From assembly GCA_030704615.1 (NCBI GenBank), contig CM060733.1, positions 1,862,001 through 1,922,000 on the forward strand: DNA of 60,000 nucleotides. Reading direction: 5' to 3'. How positions within the stretch are numbered: the first letter of the stretch is position 1; each line of letters begins with the position of its first letter. Positions 13,640 to 22,559 of the stretch are shown here, one piece after another. Below the pieces are notes generated by a model, which was not told the origin of the DNA, searched no databases, and saw nothing but the letters and a program-made list of their open reading frames with translations. The translations under genes were made by a program, and so were the position numbers. This DNA comes from Takakia lepidozioides (lineage: Eukaryota; Streptophyta; Takakiopsida; Takakiales; Takakiaceae).

Positions 13640-14510
13640 GAACCGTTGGAAAGCTGCAGCGGAGGTGGCTGAAAGCAGAGTTGAGTGCTTTGTGTCAGAG
13701 CCCAATAATGGCTTCCCTTGCTGTTCCTCGTGGTCCCATTGCTTTGTGCATGCCCACTGGATCACCTGGCCACTCCCCTCCACCGTTCGTGCTCGCCCAT
13801 CCCTTTGCCCATCACCCATCATGCTTACCTCAGTCCCTTGCATATTATAAGCTGATAAGCATAACTGTGCATCTCAATTGCTGACGATGCGTCGGTACAA
13901 GGCAACAGCAAAGCATGGTCCTGAGAGAATAGTTCCTCGTCGAAAACAAAAAAATATCATCTGGTTCGAGACTCCGTAGTTTAAAAGTAGGAGTATAACT
14001 CCTTGGGAACATGGAATTGGGTCCATCACAAGCACGGCGCAAGGTGAAGAGGGAATTTGTTTACCCAGCGTCATTCTTAAACGCACTTGCACTATTCTAA
14101 TGCGTCTCTCGGCCATGTGTGTAAGTTCTGGTGCTCGCTCCATGACAAAATGTTGCCCAATTGGTGGCTGCCCGTATGCATGATTCGGACACGAGTGGTG
14201 TGGTTACTGCTGAACCAGATATGGACTCACCTACCATTGCTTTGAGAGCTTGGCATGCATATAAGAACAACACTGAATTCGAGGAGCTGCGGCAGTTTGC
14301 TGCCGTCGAATGAAGAAGAAGATGACGTGCATTGAGTATATCTAAGCAGATTTGGTTATCTCTTGTAAGAGGCACAACTCAGCATAATACCCGGCAACCC
14401 ACACGCTCACTTGAGCTTCTCTCTTTCTTTTTGTTTGCTCCGTGTCTCTAAAGCAGAGCACGTGTGCATGGGAATGTGCAGGCATGGCCTGGCCCTACAA
14501 GCCTTGCGCT
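13640..14510. repeat. Diverged duplicate of 25,980-26,640 (copy 1)
   Basis: Four short blocks occur here and again, in the same order, at 26.0-26.6 kb. They are ACCGTTGGAAAGC (about 13,641), GTCAGAGCC then CAATAATG then CTCGTGGTCC (about 13,690), GAGCTGCGGCA (about 14,283) and CACGTGTGCATGGGAAT (about 14,459). Spacing differs by several hundred bases. This fits an old duplicated segment or two copies of an unnamed repeat. No function is evident. Confidence 0.5.
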
Positions 14511-14680
14511 GTGCACTTGGAGGCCTTCAATGCGGGGCTTGCCCCACCATCCACCTGCTCCACACCAAGCCCACCCCCACTCCCTAATCCAGCACTCTAA
14601 ACATCGCCATTAACTTAGTTCCTTGCTTAGCCATAACCTTGCTCCTAACCAAAGAAGTAAAGTACGACGCCTCCCAAAGG

Positions 14681-14832
14681 AAGCGTAACTTATGGAGTCA
14701 CTTCACCCCCAAGGGCTCCTGCCTTCCGCTAGGAAGGTGGACAGCTTTATGACACACCAGACCGTGGTTTGAACCCCAACCACATCCAACGTGGTATTTG
14801 CCCATTACCACTGGGCTACATGCTGGTTGTCC
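14681..14832 (-). repeat. tRNA-derived SINE, family A, copy 1
   Basis: Read on the minus strand it starts GGACAACCAGCATG and carries an A-box-like TAGCCCAGTGG (14,808-14,818) and a B-box-like GGTTCAAACC (14,766-14,775), the split RNA polymerase III promoter of a tRNA-derived SINE. The body contains GCTGTCCACCTTCC and ends near CCATAAGTTACGCTTCC. The closest full copy is at 46,091-46,240, and the 3' part recurs at 29,061-29,113 and 47,501-47,558. It is too diverged from a cloverleaf to be a working tRNA gene. Confidence 0.75.
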
Positions 14833-16600
14833 CTGCTAACTAATGCCTCTTTCCCAGAGTGACCCAAGCTTCCTTTTTCCTCTGTTTTTTTTTCTCTCCG
14901 TCCACCTAGAGTGCTCAGTGGAGGACTCCTCCTTGAATTTAAGTTAGTAATTGTGGAGGTGAATCAAAAGTCCTTTTTAACTTAACAAGTTAATTTATTC
15001 GGCTGCACTGTCCAATATGAAATCTATACACATATATATGATGTCAACCAAAGCTAGCGTAAATAAGAGCCTCTTCCATTTTGCCGGTGGCTCTATTTGT
15101 GAAATATATTTATGTTGGTGGGACATCAACAAAATTTGTTTGCATGGCTTAGAAAGTGTGGGTGTCGTTTTCCGGCGCGCGGTCAACGCATGTTCTCACA
15201 TTGGACGGTGCCGAATAAACTCAATAACAACTTGTTAGATGCAACATTTATTTACTGATACTTTAAGAATAAGAACAAGCGGCTAGTCGCGTATGGCTCC
15301 TCTTTTGTGAATAACAAAATCTACTTTCATCCACAATAAACTTGAATTTTATTCATTTATTTTTCATAAATTGTTCAATAAAAGAGATGTTACCTGAGGG
15401 AGGGGTTACCTGGATGCACTTAATGAAGTAGTTTTCAACAAAGAAGGCACAAGAGGGGCTTAGCGATTTTTGACACTGATGTGTAGTCTCCTCTTTAGAA
15501 TGAAGAGAAGCCAATAAACTAAATGAGAATAATTATATCCCTACGGCAAACCGCAGGAATATACAACTACTGGTGATGACAACACACGGTGAATGTCGAA
15601 CAAGAGCAAACAATTAGTTTTATAGGATTGCTACTGCACATTTTTCACATGAATGCATTTTGCATTAACATCACGTCAACAGACACACATACAATTTTTT
15701 TTTTCTGGTCCCCTCCCTCTCCCACCCTGCCCGGCCCGATAAAAGAAAACCCATTAAATAGTTTTAACAAGCCTCGAATGGCAATGGGCTCTTGTGAACA
15801 TGATAGGGGCGGTGGGACTAAGGGCCAGGACTCAGCACAAACAGACGAACAGACTAACCCGAGCCTTGATGCGGCGTAAGGTCCTTTGACCACATTTTCT
15901 CTGTTGACTTCAACATGATTCGAACTCTCTCTTTTGCCAATCTACATAAGAGAGCCAATAAACTCTCTCAATGTATGTGACAAATAAACTTAAACATACT
16001 TGAGCCCGCAATATTGAACTTGAATTGAAGGAAGGAATGAAAGATACCCATTGGCCATCCATTGGGAGACAACGAAATGCAACACTGAAAAAAACAGTCA
16101 TCTTGCTTACATCCATCCATCTTTTCCCCAACAAAGCTAACATTTGATATACCATAGTATTGCAACTCATAATTAGGTCATCTTAAGGTACGTTAACACA
16201 TATTGGTACGTTCGTCGATATGTGCACTTATACATACCTCTATTCATACATACGCGCCTCGAGTTGGTAAGTAGCCTATGTAGCATCTCTTATATATCAG
16301 GGGACCTATCATTCAGCGGTAAGTGGGAAGATAGTTTACTTTCATGTCAATAAAATCATTTTAGTTGATATTATTGGTGGTAACTTATCAGTTTGAAATC
16401 CTATCTGATAAGTTACCAATTTTCCTCCATTTAACAATCCCTTCCGCCTTTGCGAAGCTCTTCGCCATCAGTACAAAGCTCCTGCTTCATCGTTGCTAAG
16501 CTCCCTCGCCATTGCTGTGTTACATAGTCCTTCGCCATAGCTGGAAAGCTTCAAACCCTTGCGCGAGCAAACGCACAATAGAGACGTAAAAATGCATTGG
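14833..16600. other. Intergenic AT-rich DNA
   Basis: No gene recognised. The stretch holds a perfect 13-bp inverted repeat, GGTAACTTATCAG (16,379-16,391) and CTGATAAGTTACC (16,405-16,417), with a 13-base loop. It lies about 250 bp before the first detectable part of the Harbinger-type element, so it may be part of that element's left subterminal region or just a chance hairpin. Confidence 0.5.
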
Positions 16601-16631
16601 ATTCAATAGGAACGGAGTAAGAACACATCTA

Positions 16632-17024
16632 CGTAGAAGAGGGAGAGGGAGCGGGAGGGGTAGGTCAGCAAGAGGTGGAAGCAATGCAAGTGCTCAACAA
16701 CGACATGAGAATTGCGAACGCAATGAAATGGTCGCACTCATCAAGGCAAACACACTAAGCATGCAGCTCAAAAAATCTTGTAGATCTGAGAGCTCATATG
16801 GTCCCCGCAGTACAGAATGGAATAAGATCTCTGAGAATGTGCAAAAGATTACCAACGCACGAGTCCTCCGAAATGGGAAAATATGCAAAGACAAGTCGAA
16901 CTGACTAAACTCCGACTTCAAGAAGCTTTTTAATTACCATAAGGGGACTGGACATCATACATCATAGTGGGATACGACTCCCAGTGAGAGGGACCAGTTT
17001 CACCTACCAAGACAATTCAATAGT
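16632..17024 (+). pseudogene. Myb/SANT-like (trihelix-like) protein of a Harbinger element, N-terminal part
   Basis: A plus-strand frame begins with an Arg/Gly-rich stretch (RRGRGSGRGRSARGG), runs through ALIKANTLSMQLKKS and reaches TEWNKISENV, the tryptophan-containing first helix of a Myb/SANT-like domain. It continues through DFKKLFNYHKGTGHHTS, WDTTPSERDQFHLPRQFN, the distinctive second half of the domain in plant Harbinger-associated proteins. Two in-frame stops break it: TGA at 16,902-16,904, where the family has Trp after the KDKSN run, and TAG just before WDTTPS. The first is the TGG-to-TGA change expected from C-to-T decay on the opposite strand. No ATG is found in frame upstream, so the 5' end is lost or lies in another exon. 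The C-terminal part appears about 1 kb downstream. Confidence 0.7.
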
Positions 17025-17350
17025 AAATAGCATTGTGTTGACATGTAAATACGAGAATTTCAATGTCAATTTATCTAGTGCTAGATGCAAATTTATGTTT
17101 CAATTTCAGTTTCAATGTGTTGTCTCAATTTAGTAGCTTTTAAGGAGGTCTTTAGCTTGAAATGCTTGAGAAGGCAATAATTGCATACGACGGCTCAACC
17201 ATTCCACCTCCTAAATTCCTGCTGTGCTTTCAAGAAATTAAAACCATGTGTAGAAATGGCTGGGGACAACTTGTTCTCAAAGCTAGCTAATCAAGGCTCT
17301 AGAATTAGCTGCTGAGGGGAGATCAGAAATGGAGGGTATACGACAAGGCG

Positions 17351-17993
17351 ATGGCGAGGCGAGGCGAGGCGAGGCGGGTATTTTGTGAGGGTTGCGGGAT
17401 GCCAGGTTCTGCAGATGCAAAATTCTGCTCCAATTGTGGTTTGAAAAGAGTCATAGAGGCTCAAACAGTGCATGTCACATAGCTTCCTCAAAAAATACAG
17501 GTATGATCTTTTTGCTAGAATCTATGAACTCAAAGGCTCTATATTAATTACGTGTATTGTTTGTTTTCAGGGACAACAAAATTTGCCTCCTGTCACTCCT
17601 TTTTTGCAAGCTGAAACGTCGCAGTCTTTGGGAATTCCACTCTTGGAATCTCCTTCCTACAGTGATATATTCAGCCCTCCCAAAGGGAAATCAAGGAATC
17701 TTGGTAAAAAATTCGGGAAGGATTTACTAAGAGTTCGCTGGCATAAACTGACCTACATGTCCAACCGAAGGTCAATCGAGTGGCTTGCGGAAGGTGGTTT
17801 CTTGGCTGATTCCCCAAACTTACGTGTGGATAAAGATGCCCGATTGAAACTGAGAAGCCTTATTGAGAGGAGGTACCCGCAATTGGCTACACTCAATTTT
17901 GGCCCTTGCACCTATCGATGGCAGCCTAAGGAAATCTATGAGACTATGAAAGAAATTCTATACTACATGAAGAAGAAAAAGGATTATTCATGA
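17351..17993 (+). pseudogene. Zinc-ribbon protein with novel C-terminal domain, one in-frame stop
   Basis: I do not recognise this gene as a named family. Exon 1 (17,351-17,500) starts ATG inside a GGCGA repeat that encodes MARRGEARRVF. It then gives a compact zinc ribbon with two cysteine pairs, CEGCGMPGSADAKFCSNCG. At 17,480-17,482 the frame meets TAG. Reading on, it reaches a good donor (CAG|GTATGA at 17,501) and a 70-bp intron ending TTTTCAG, and joins exon 2 (17,571-17,993) in phase 0. Exon 2 encodes 140 intact residues: a Pro/Ser-rich linker (PPVTPFLQAETSQ), then a basic, aromatic-rich domain (RVRWHKLTYMSNRRSIEWL ... CTYRWQPKEIYETMKEILYY). Without the stop the product would be about 190 residues. 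The TAG could be a decayed CAG/CAA codon, a sequencing error, or a true end. It sits between the two pieces of a broken Harbinger Myb-like gene, so it probably arrived by insertion. Confidence 0.5.
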
Positions 17994-18044
17994 GGCAAAT
18001 GAAGCTGTCTAGTGTGAGTGTATAATTAACATTCCAATCCATGT

Positions 18045-18710
18045 AAAAGACTTGAAGTCTAACGAAAATGAAAATTATACTACAAGAGGTCCCGAGGCTT
18101 GCATGGAAGAAGTTGAGAACTATGATGCAACACTCTATTGATGATTGTGTGCTAGAGACACAGTGAATTCATCTGTATTCCTAGTGCTCAAGGTGGTACT
18201 CAAAATGTACGTTAGCTTGGATGATCTTCTGGGCAACAACACTCCAGTACGCTCACATAATGTCGTCAACCTTTCATACGTTAGTGCACCGGCACAATCT
18301 ACAACACTAAACAGGCCAATTGCTCTAGGGAGCACCGGAGTTAAATGTAAACGTACTAATGGCTTTTCTTCAATAAATGAGGCAAACCACAAGAACTCTA
18401 AGTGATTGTCAACACTATGGATTGCATCAATACTACGCAAATGGTGTTTGAGGAGCGTCACGCAAAGATGCAAGATTGCATGCAGCTACACAAGGAGAAT
18501 TTGAATTACTTCAAGCACAGAGACAAAAAAAATTCAACCACGAGCAAAACTATAGTACATGTTTTGAGTAACTTGAGAACAATGTTATGCCATGCTTTCA
18601 TTTGTGATAAGGCGGCTATTCCTACCTCTGTGCAATTTCTTTCAAACTCATCATATGATGAACGCCCAATCGAGGGACAAACAACTGTAAACTTTAGCAA
18701 CAACAAATGA
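18045..18710 (+). pseudogene. Harbinger Myb-like protein, C-terminal part
   Basis: The plus-strand frame reads an acidic segment (TTRGPEACMEEVENYDATLY) broken by two adjacent stops at about 18,138-18,143. A Ser/Thr/Asn-rich linker follows from about 18,190. After a frameshift near 18,400 comes a charged helix (QMVFEERHAKMQDCMQLHK) in the frame opening at 18,402. Acidic stretch, low-complexity linker and terminal charged helix is the usual tail of Myb/SANT-like proteins in these elements. That is why I join it to the piece at 16,632-17,024 rather than calling a separate gene. The stops and frameshift make it non-functional. Confidence 0.5.
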
Positions 18711-18959
18711 TTGAGCAGTTGTGACAGAAAGATTTGGGATCTAGCAACAACTAAATGAGCAGTAAGAAAGAAGTTCGCATGCCACACAACACAACTTGTT
18801 GAGGACTTGTAGAAAATTTTGTAGAATAGGATTCAAAACATTGAATTGTCTAGCCAGTTTCAATAGGCTTAGCATAGAGGGTAGTTGTGATTTCTTGAAG
18901 AATTTGTAGAAACGTTTTTGTTTGGTCATTTTCAATAGCTCTTTGTCATTGAAACTCTC

Positions 18960-20105
18960 ATTATAAATCGAACTATCAATTTAAAGCGGTTAGTTTTGTC
19001 TATTTCTGCGAGGCTTGTTTTCCAGATAATTTCTAGGATCATTCTTTGTGTGACTCCGGAAAGTTGTTTGCCTTGTAGTTCAGGTTCATGTTCATTCTCA
19101 GCTAGAACTTCAGCCGGATCCATTCATCACGATTCTCTCATCGTCTTGGTAGACCATAGTTGTTCATGTAGTTCGCATCATATTCTTATTCGAGTTGACG
19201 TATTAGAGCCTAAATACCAAGGTCTTTTCCGCCAAGTATTATGTTGTATAATGTACAACAGCAGACAACTACGTGTGACCTAGTGAAAACAGTACATGCA
19301 AGATAGTTTTCAGGGGCAAATCTTTGAAAAGTTTTTTCAAAGGTAGGGCTTTACGTCGTCTTCACCACATTCTCTCTTAAATAAATCTCTAGCCAACGTT
19401 TTATGATAGAAGGATGAAAATGCGTAGAATTCTTGCATCGTTCGTGCTTTCAAGCATGCCGACAAAGACATCGAAAAATATTTTCTGATTATCAATTATT
19501 CATTGCAATTGCAAACTATATCTTTTTTATTTGAATGGAAAATAGTCCGCTGCGAACTGCCTCCTAGGAGTATGTGTATTTCAGTGACGTCGATAGCGCC
19601 ATGAATCAATGGTAAGCCACATAAGTCCTTAAACCTGGCCATTATCTATGTCAGAGAGTCGTCTTCCGGCGATTTGATTTGACTTCAAAAAAACAACATT
19701 CATTGTAGCAACAATCTCTCTCAAATCTCTCTCGATTTGCCGATGGCAGATAATTCTCTGCAATTAAGAAATTCCGCCTAATACGCAAGTTTGTAAAGGC
19801 GACCCGAATCTCTACAGATACTGCGCATCTGTAACGAATATCTTTCTTTTCCATCAAATGCTTTAAGAGCTTGCGGTCAATTAGGATCACAACATCTTGA
19901 GGAAATGGGAGTACCATATAGTACACCTAGCCTTAACCCAATCTCCAAGCTCCCTGTTGTAGAGCGAATCGTATATGCACTCAAGTCTATATTGATCTAG
20001 AACTAGAGAGTTCATCATTATGTAGAAGGCAGCTTTGCTGTCCAGGTATTTCGAGGTATGGGACGAGAATTGTAATTCATTTGACTCAACTTGATAGCAC
20101 AACAT
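18960..20105 (-). pseudogene. PIF/Harbinger DDE transposase, broken
   Basis: Several blocks of the DDE_Tnp_4 family appear in order on the minus strand in changing frames. They are KKDIRYRCAVSVEIRVAF (about 19,790-19,850), CGLPLIHGAIDVTEIHI (about 19,571-19,625, with the first catalytic Asp of GAID), FFDVFVGM then STNDARILRI (about 19,428-19,480, with the conserved NDAR block) and a C-terminal GVTQRMILEIIWKT region near 19,000-19,060. The intact parts are separated by at least four frame changes and several stops, so it cannot make a transposase. An N-terminal segment is open from 20,105. The DDE gene points toward the Myb-like gene, so the two converge at about 18.7-18.95 kb. Confidence 0.8.
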
Positions 20106-20699
20106 TAGAAATTATTGTGCTTGCAAAAAGGCTTCCAAAAAATGCACCAAAAGAATAATTTTCAGTGATCTCATACTCCAATTAACAGGAGATAAACGAG
20201 ATGACCAAATAAAGTAGAGAGATCACACGAATTCTGAGATAAACGGAGTGAGCAATGTGGTAGAATAGTAGCTCAAAACAAAACAAACAGGACCACCACA
20301 AACGTACAAATGAACAGTGAAACGGTGAACAGCTCAAGTGATCGGTCTGATTAAGTGAAATCATTTTCGCAATCAATTGGCGTTATCAACATAGATGTCA
20401 CTAGACCATTCATCAACAACGACACGGATATTGATACAATAGGCCCGTTGCTAACAGGGTAAGTAAGATGTGGTGTATGAACAACGATAACGTGGTATTG
20501 ATAATTACGTATTGATACCCTGACCCGTCAATATGAAACCCTAATTTGAGGTGATAAAATGTCAATTTTGCTATCATTTCCAATAGCGAAGCACCAAGTA
20601 TGAACGTACCTTTAGTTGCGTCGTTTTCTATCACTAACAAGAGAAGTGGGTGCAAGTAGCTGAAATAATCTTGCCTCAACATTCCTGGGCCATGTTTTA

Positions 20700-21490
20700 T
20701 TGTTTCGTACTTGTGGCTCTAACACCATAGAAGCTTCTAGATGACACGACACCATAATTTACGCTTGCTTCAGTGGGAGTCAAATCTTTTGTAATGAAAT
20801 TGTTACAATATTATTTCATTTAAAAACATGAAGGAATAGCCATTACAATTAAACTGATTACGTGCAATAACATTCCCCGCGGATAATATTGGTGTACAAC
20901 TGGCCAAGCAAAAAATTGCAAAAAAATAAAAAGCAAAAAGAATATCAGCGGGAGCCAGCATAAATAAATGCATGGAATTCATGCAAGCCCTGCCGTACAG
21001 TAATTATGAATAGGTAGTAAAAATCTGGAAGATCATATAATTAGTCTAAATATCAAGGTAACAGGATTTGAGCCCTGAATCACCCAGTGGCACGCATGGT
21101 AATATCCAATGGACTTTCATTTATGGCATGCACAAGAAGTTGAACGGATGTCATTTATTAAAAGACAGAATATTCTCTTGACAACTGTCTCGATCGAATT
21201 GGAAGTCTAATCGAAAGCATTGGTGCTAAAGCAGCTGAAACCCACTGCGTAGTCCTGCCTTAGGAAGGCAGGGCCAATAAAAGCCTCTTCCCCTTGCAGG
21301 TACTGCCCACTTTCAGGCCAGGCCAACCAAAAGCCTACTTAGTTCCCCGGCTCATGTAAGCTATTAATACAAAGTATAAACGGATTTCTCTGCAAAGTCC
21401 AAAAATAAATATACCACTCGTTTTTTCTTTTAAAATAATTGTTTTTACCACTATTTTACCACTAGTTTCTTGATTGTCATGTTAAAATAT
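20700..21490. other. Intergenic DNA with SINE scraps
   Basis: No gene is seen. A 19-bp fragment at 20,748-20,766 matches the 3' end of SINE family A (ACACCATAATTTACGCTT). At 21,066-21,095 a segment resembles the tRNA-like head of SINE family B (GATTTGAGCCCTGAATCACC). Both are too short to annotate as copies. Confidence 0.35.
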
Positions 21491-21494
21491 TGTG

Positions 21495-21610
21495 GGTGGT
21501 GTCCCATGCGAAAGCCTTCACTGCGAGGTTACTCTGAAAGAGGTTATTTTTTCCTCTCACTATAACTAAGGGGCCTGATTTGTGAGCTGTCACTCGCTCC
21601 CAGGTGTTTG
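21495..21610 (+). repeat. SINE family B, 5'-truncated copy
   Basis: This matches the body of the full copies at 38,287-38,526 and 45,195-45,486. It has GTGTCCCATG, AAAGCCTTCAC, GAAAGAGGTTATTTTTTCCTC, AAGGGGCCTGATTTGTGAGCTGTC and CCAGGTGTTT in order. The tRNA-like head is missing, as expected for 5'-truncated retroposition. A short TA-rich run follows at 21,623-21,645. Confidence 0.75.
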
Positions 21611-21787
21611 AGACCCTATAAGATATATATATATACATATATATATTGTCCACCTTCCCAATGTAAGCTATTCACTCTTTCAACTTGGTGAAGCCAGACC
21701 CTAATTTACAGTTGCTGGGCGGCAGTCAACTATTTGTTTTTGAAAAACTAGTGCTAGTTGAAGCCTGCATGGACCAGCTAAGCTAGT

Positions 21788-21948
21788 CTACTCTTAGCTT
21801 CTCTCTCATAGAATAGGAACGTATCCCAATCTTTTTCAGTCTTGCCCTGGCAGTCAGTTCAACACTGTCTACTCTTAGTTTCTCTCTACTAGAATAGGAA
21901 TCTAGTCCAATCTCTTTATATTTTAATTGGGCTCTTATGAACACTAGA
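21788..21948. repeat. 81-bp direct repeat, two diverged units
   Basis: CTACTCTTAGCTTCTCTCTC and AGAATAGGAACGTATCCCAA at 21,788 recur 81 bp later at 21,869 as CTACTCTTAGTTTCTCTCTA and AGAATAGGAATCTAGTCCAA. The period is a multiple of three and both units are open on the minus strand, giving two SREKLRVD-like peptides, but nothing suggests that this is coding. Confidence 0.75.
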
Positions 21949-22038
21949 CTCATTTTTAATTCTTCAGCCGGCCATCTCCATGTAGTCTTAGGCTTTCCCG
22001 TCCATGGTATCTTTGGAAGAGCAGCTGTGTACTTCCCT

Positions 22039-22100
22039 ACCATGGATCCCTATTCATGTCTACCATGTATCCCTTTTCTTTACCGTGGATCCCTTTTCTC
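22039..22100. repeat. Three short direct repeats around (T)ACCATGGATCCC
   Basis: TACCATGGATCCCTATTC, TACCATGTATCCCTTTTCT and TACCGTGGATCCCTTTTCT follow one another over about 60 bp. A small tandem expansion without apparent function. Confidence 0.7.
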
Positions 22101-22419
22101 TCAGGTTCTTAGTTATGATTTGAACCTATTTTGAGGTGTGGTGTGCAAAAAAAAAGAGAAATAGCCTATGTATGCATTTAAAATTAATTGGTTTCTGCTT
22201 GGAGGAGTTTGCCAAAACTAGTTTTGATCCTGTTGCATCGTAGGTTCCTATGTAACAAATATACCCTTAGAGAAAAAAGGATCTTCAGAAATGGATGAAA
22301 ATATATAAGTGACATAAGTGCATAATTTTATTGGTTTTTAAGTGATCACTATTTACCAACCAGTGGTTTTTTTATTCGTTGAAAGTAAAGCATATGGCCT
22401 CCATCCTTGGTTATTTTTT

Positions 22420-22542
22420 CGAAGGCACCTCCTCTTGCACCACTTGGAGAGCTTGCCTGAGTCCATTGGAGCATTGATTCATCTCCAAATGTTGTTTCTC
22501 AGGAATTATCTTCCTTTAGAGAAATGGATTAGACAGTGGTGA
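22420..22542 (+). pseudogene. Leucine-rich-repeat gene scrap
   Basis: The plus-strand frame reads LHHLESLPESIGALIHLQML followed by FLRNYLPLEKW. LxxLPESIGxLxxLQ is the signature spacing of plant intracellular LRRs such as those of NB-ARC resistance proteins. Only about one and a half repeats are present and the frame closes with TAG at 22,540-22,542. There is no neighbouring NB-ARC domain or further repeat, so this looks like an orphan fragment. A chance match to this degenerate motif remains possible. Confidence 0.4.
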
Positions 22543-22559
22543 GTGGATTAGAGTTGGGG

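Larger units (their letters stand above)
16600..20690. mobile_element. Decayed PIF/Harbinger element (Myb-like gene plus DDE transposase, convergent)
   Basis: PIF/Harbinger elements carry two genes, a Myb/SANT-like DNA-binding protein and a DDE nuclease. Both are recognisable here as broken genes. The Myb-like protein lies on the plus strand in two pieces (16,632-17,024 and about 18,045-18,710). The transposase lies on the minus strand (about 18,960-20,105), so the two genes face each other. Stops and frameshifts in both show the element cannot be autonomous now. I could not fix the terminal inverted repeats or target-site duplication, so the outer limits are approximate. A foreign-looking gene (17,351-17,993) separates the two Myb-like pieces. 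Confidence 0.65.

Noticed and set aside
14681-14832. Functional tRNA gene (A and B boxes seen)
   Set aside because: No complete cloverleaf or acceptor stem could be formed, and the same unit with a common body is repeated elsewhere, so it is a SINE. No true tRNA, rRNA or CRISPR array was found in the window.
20436-20545. AGGCCCGTTGC / GACCCGTC words as the right end of the Harbinger element
   Set aside because: The orientation is wrong for a right terminus and no matching left terminus with a TWA duplication was found.
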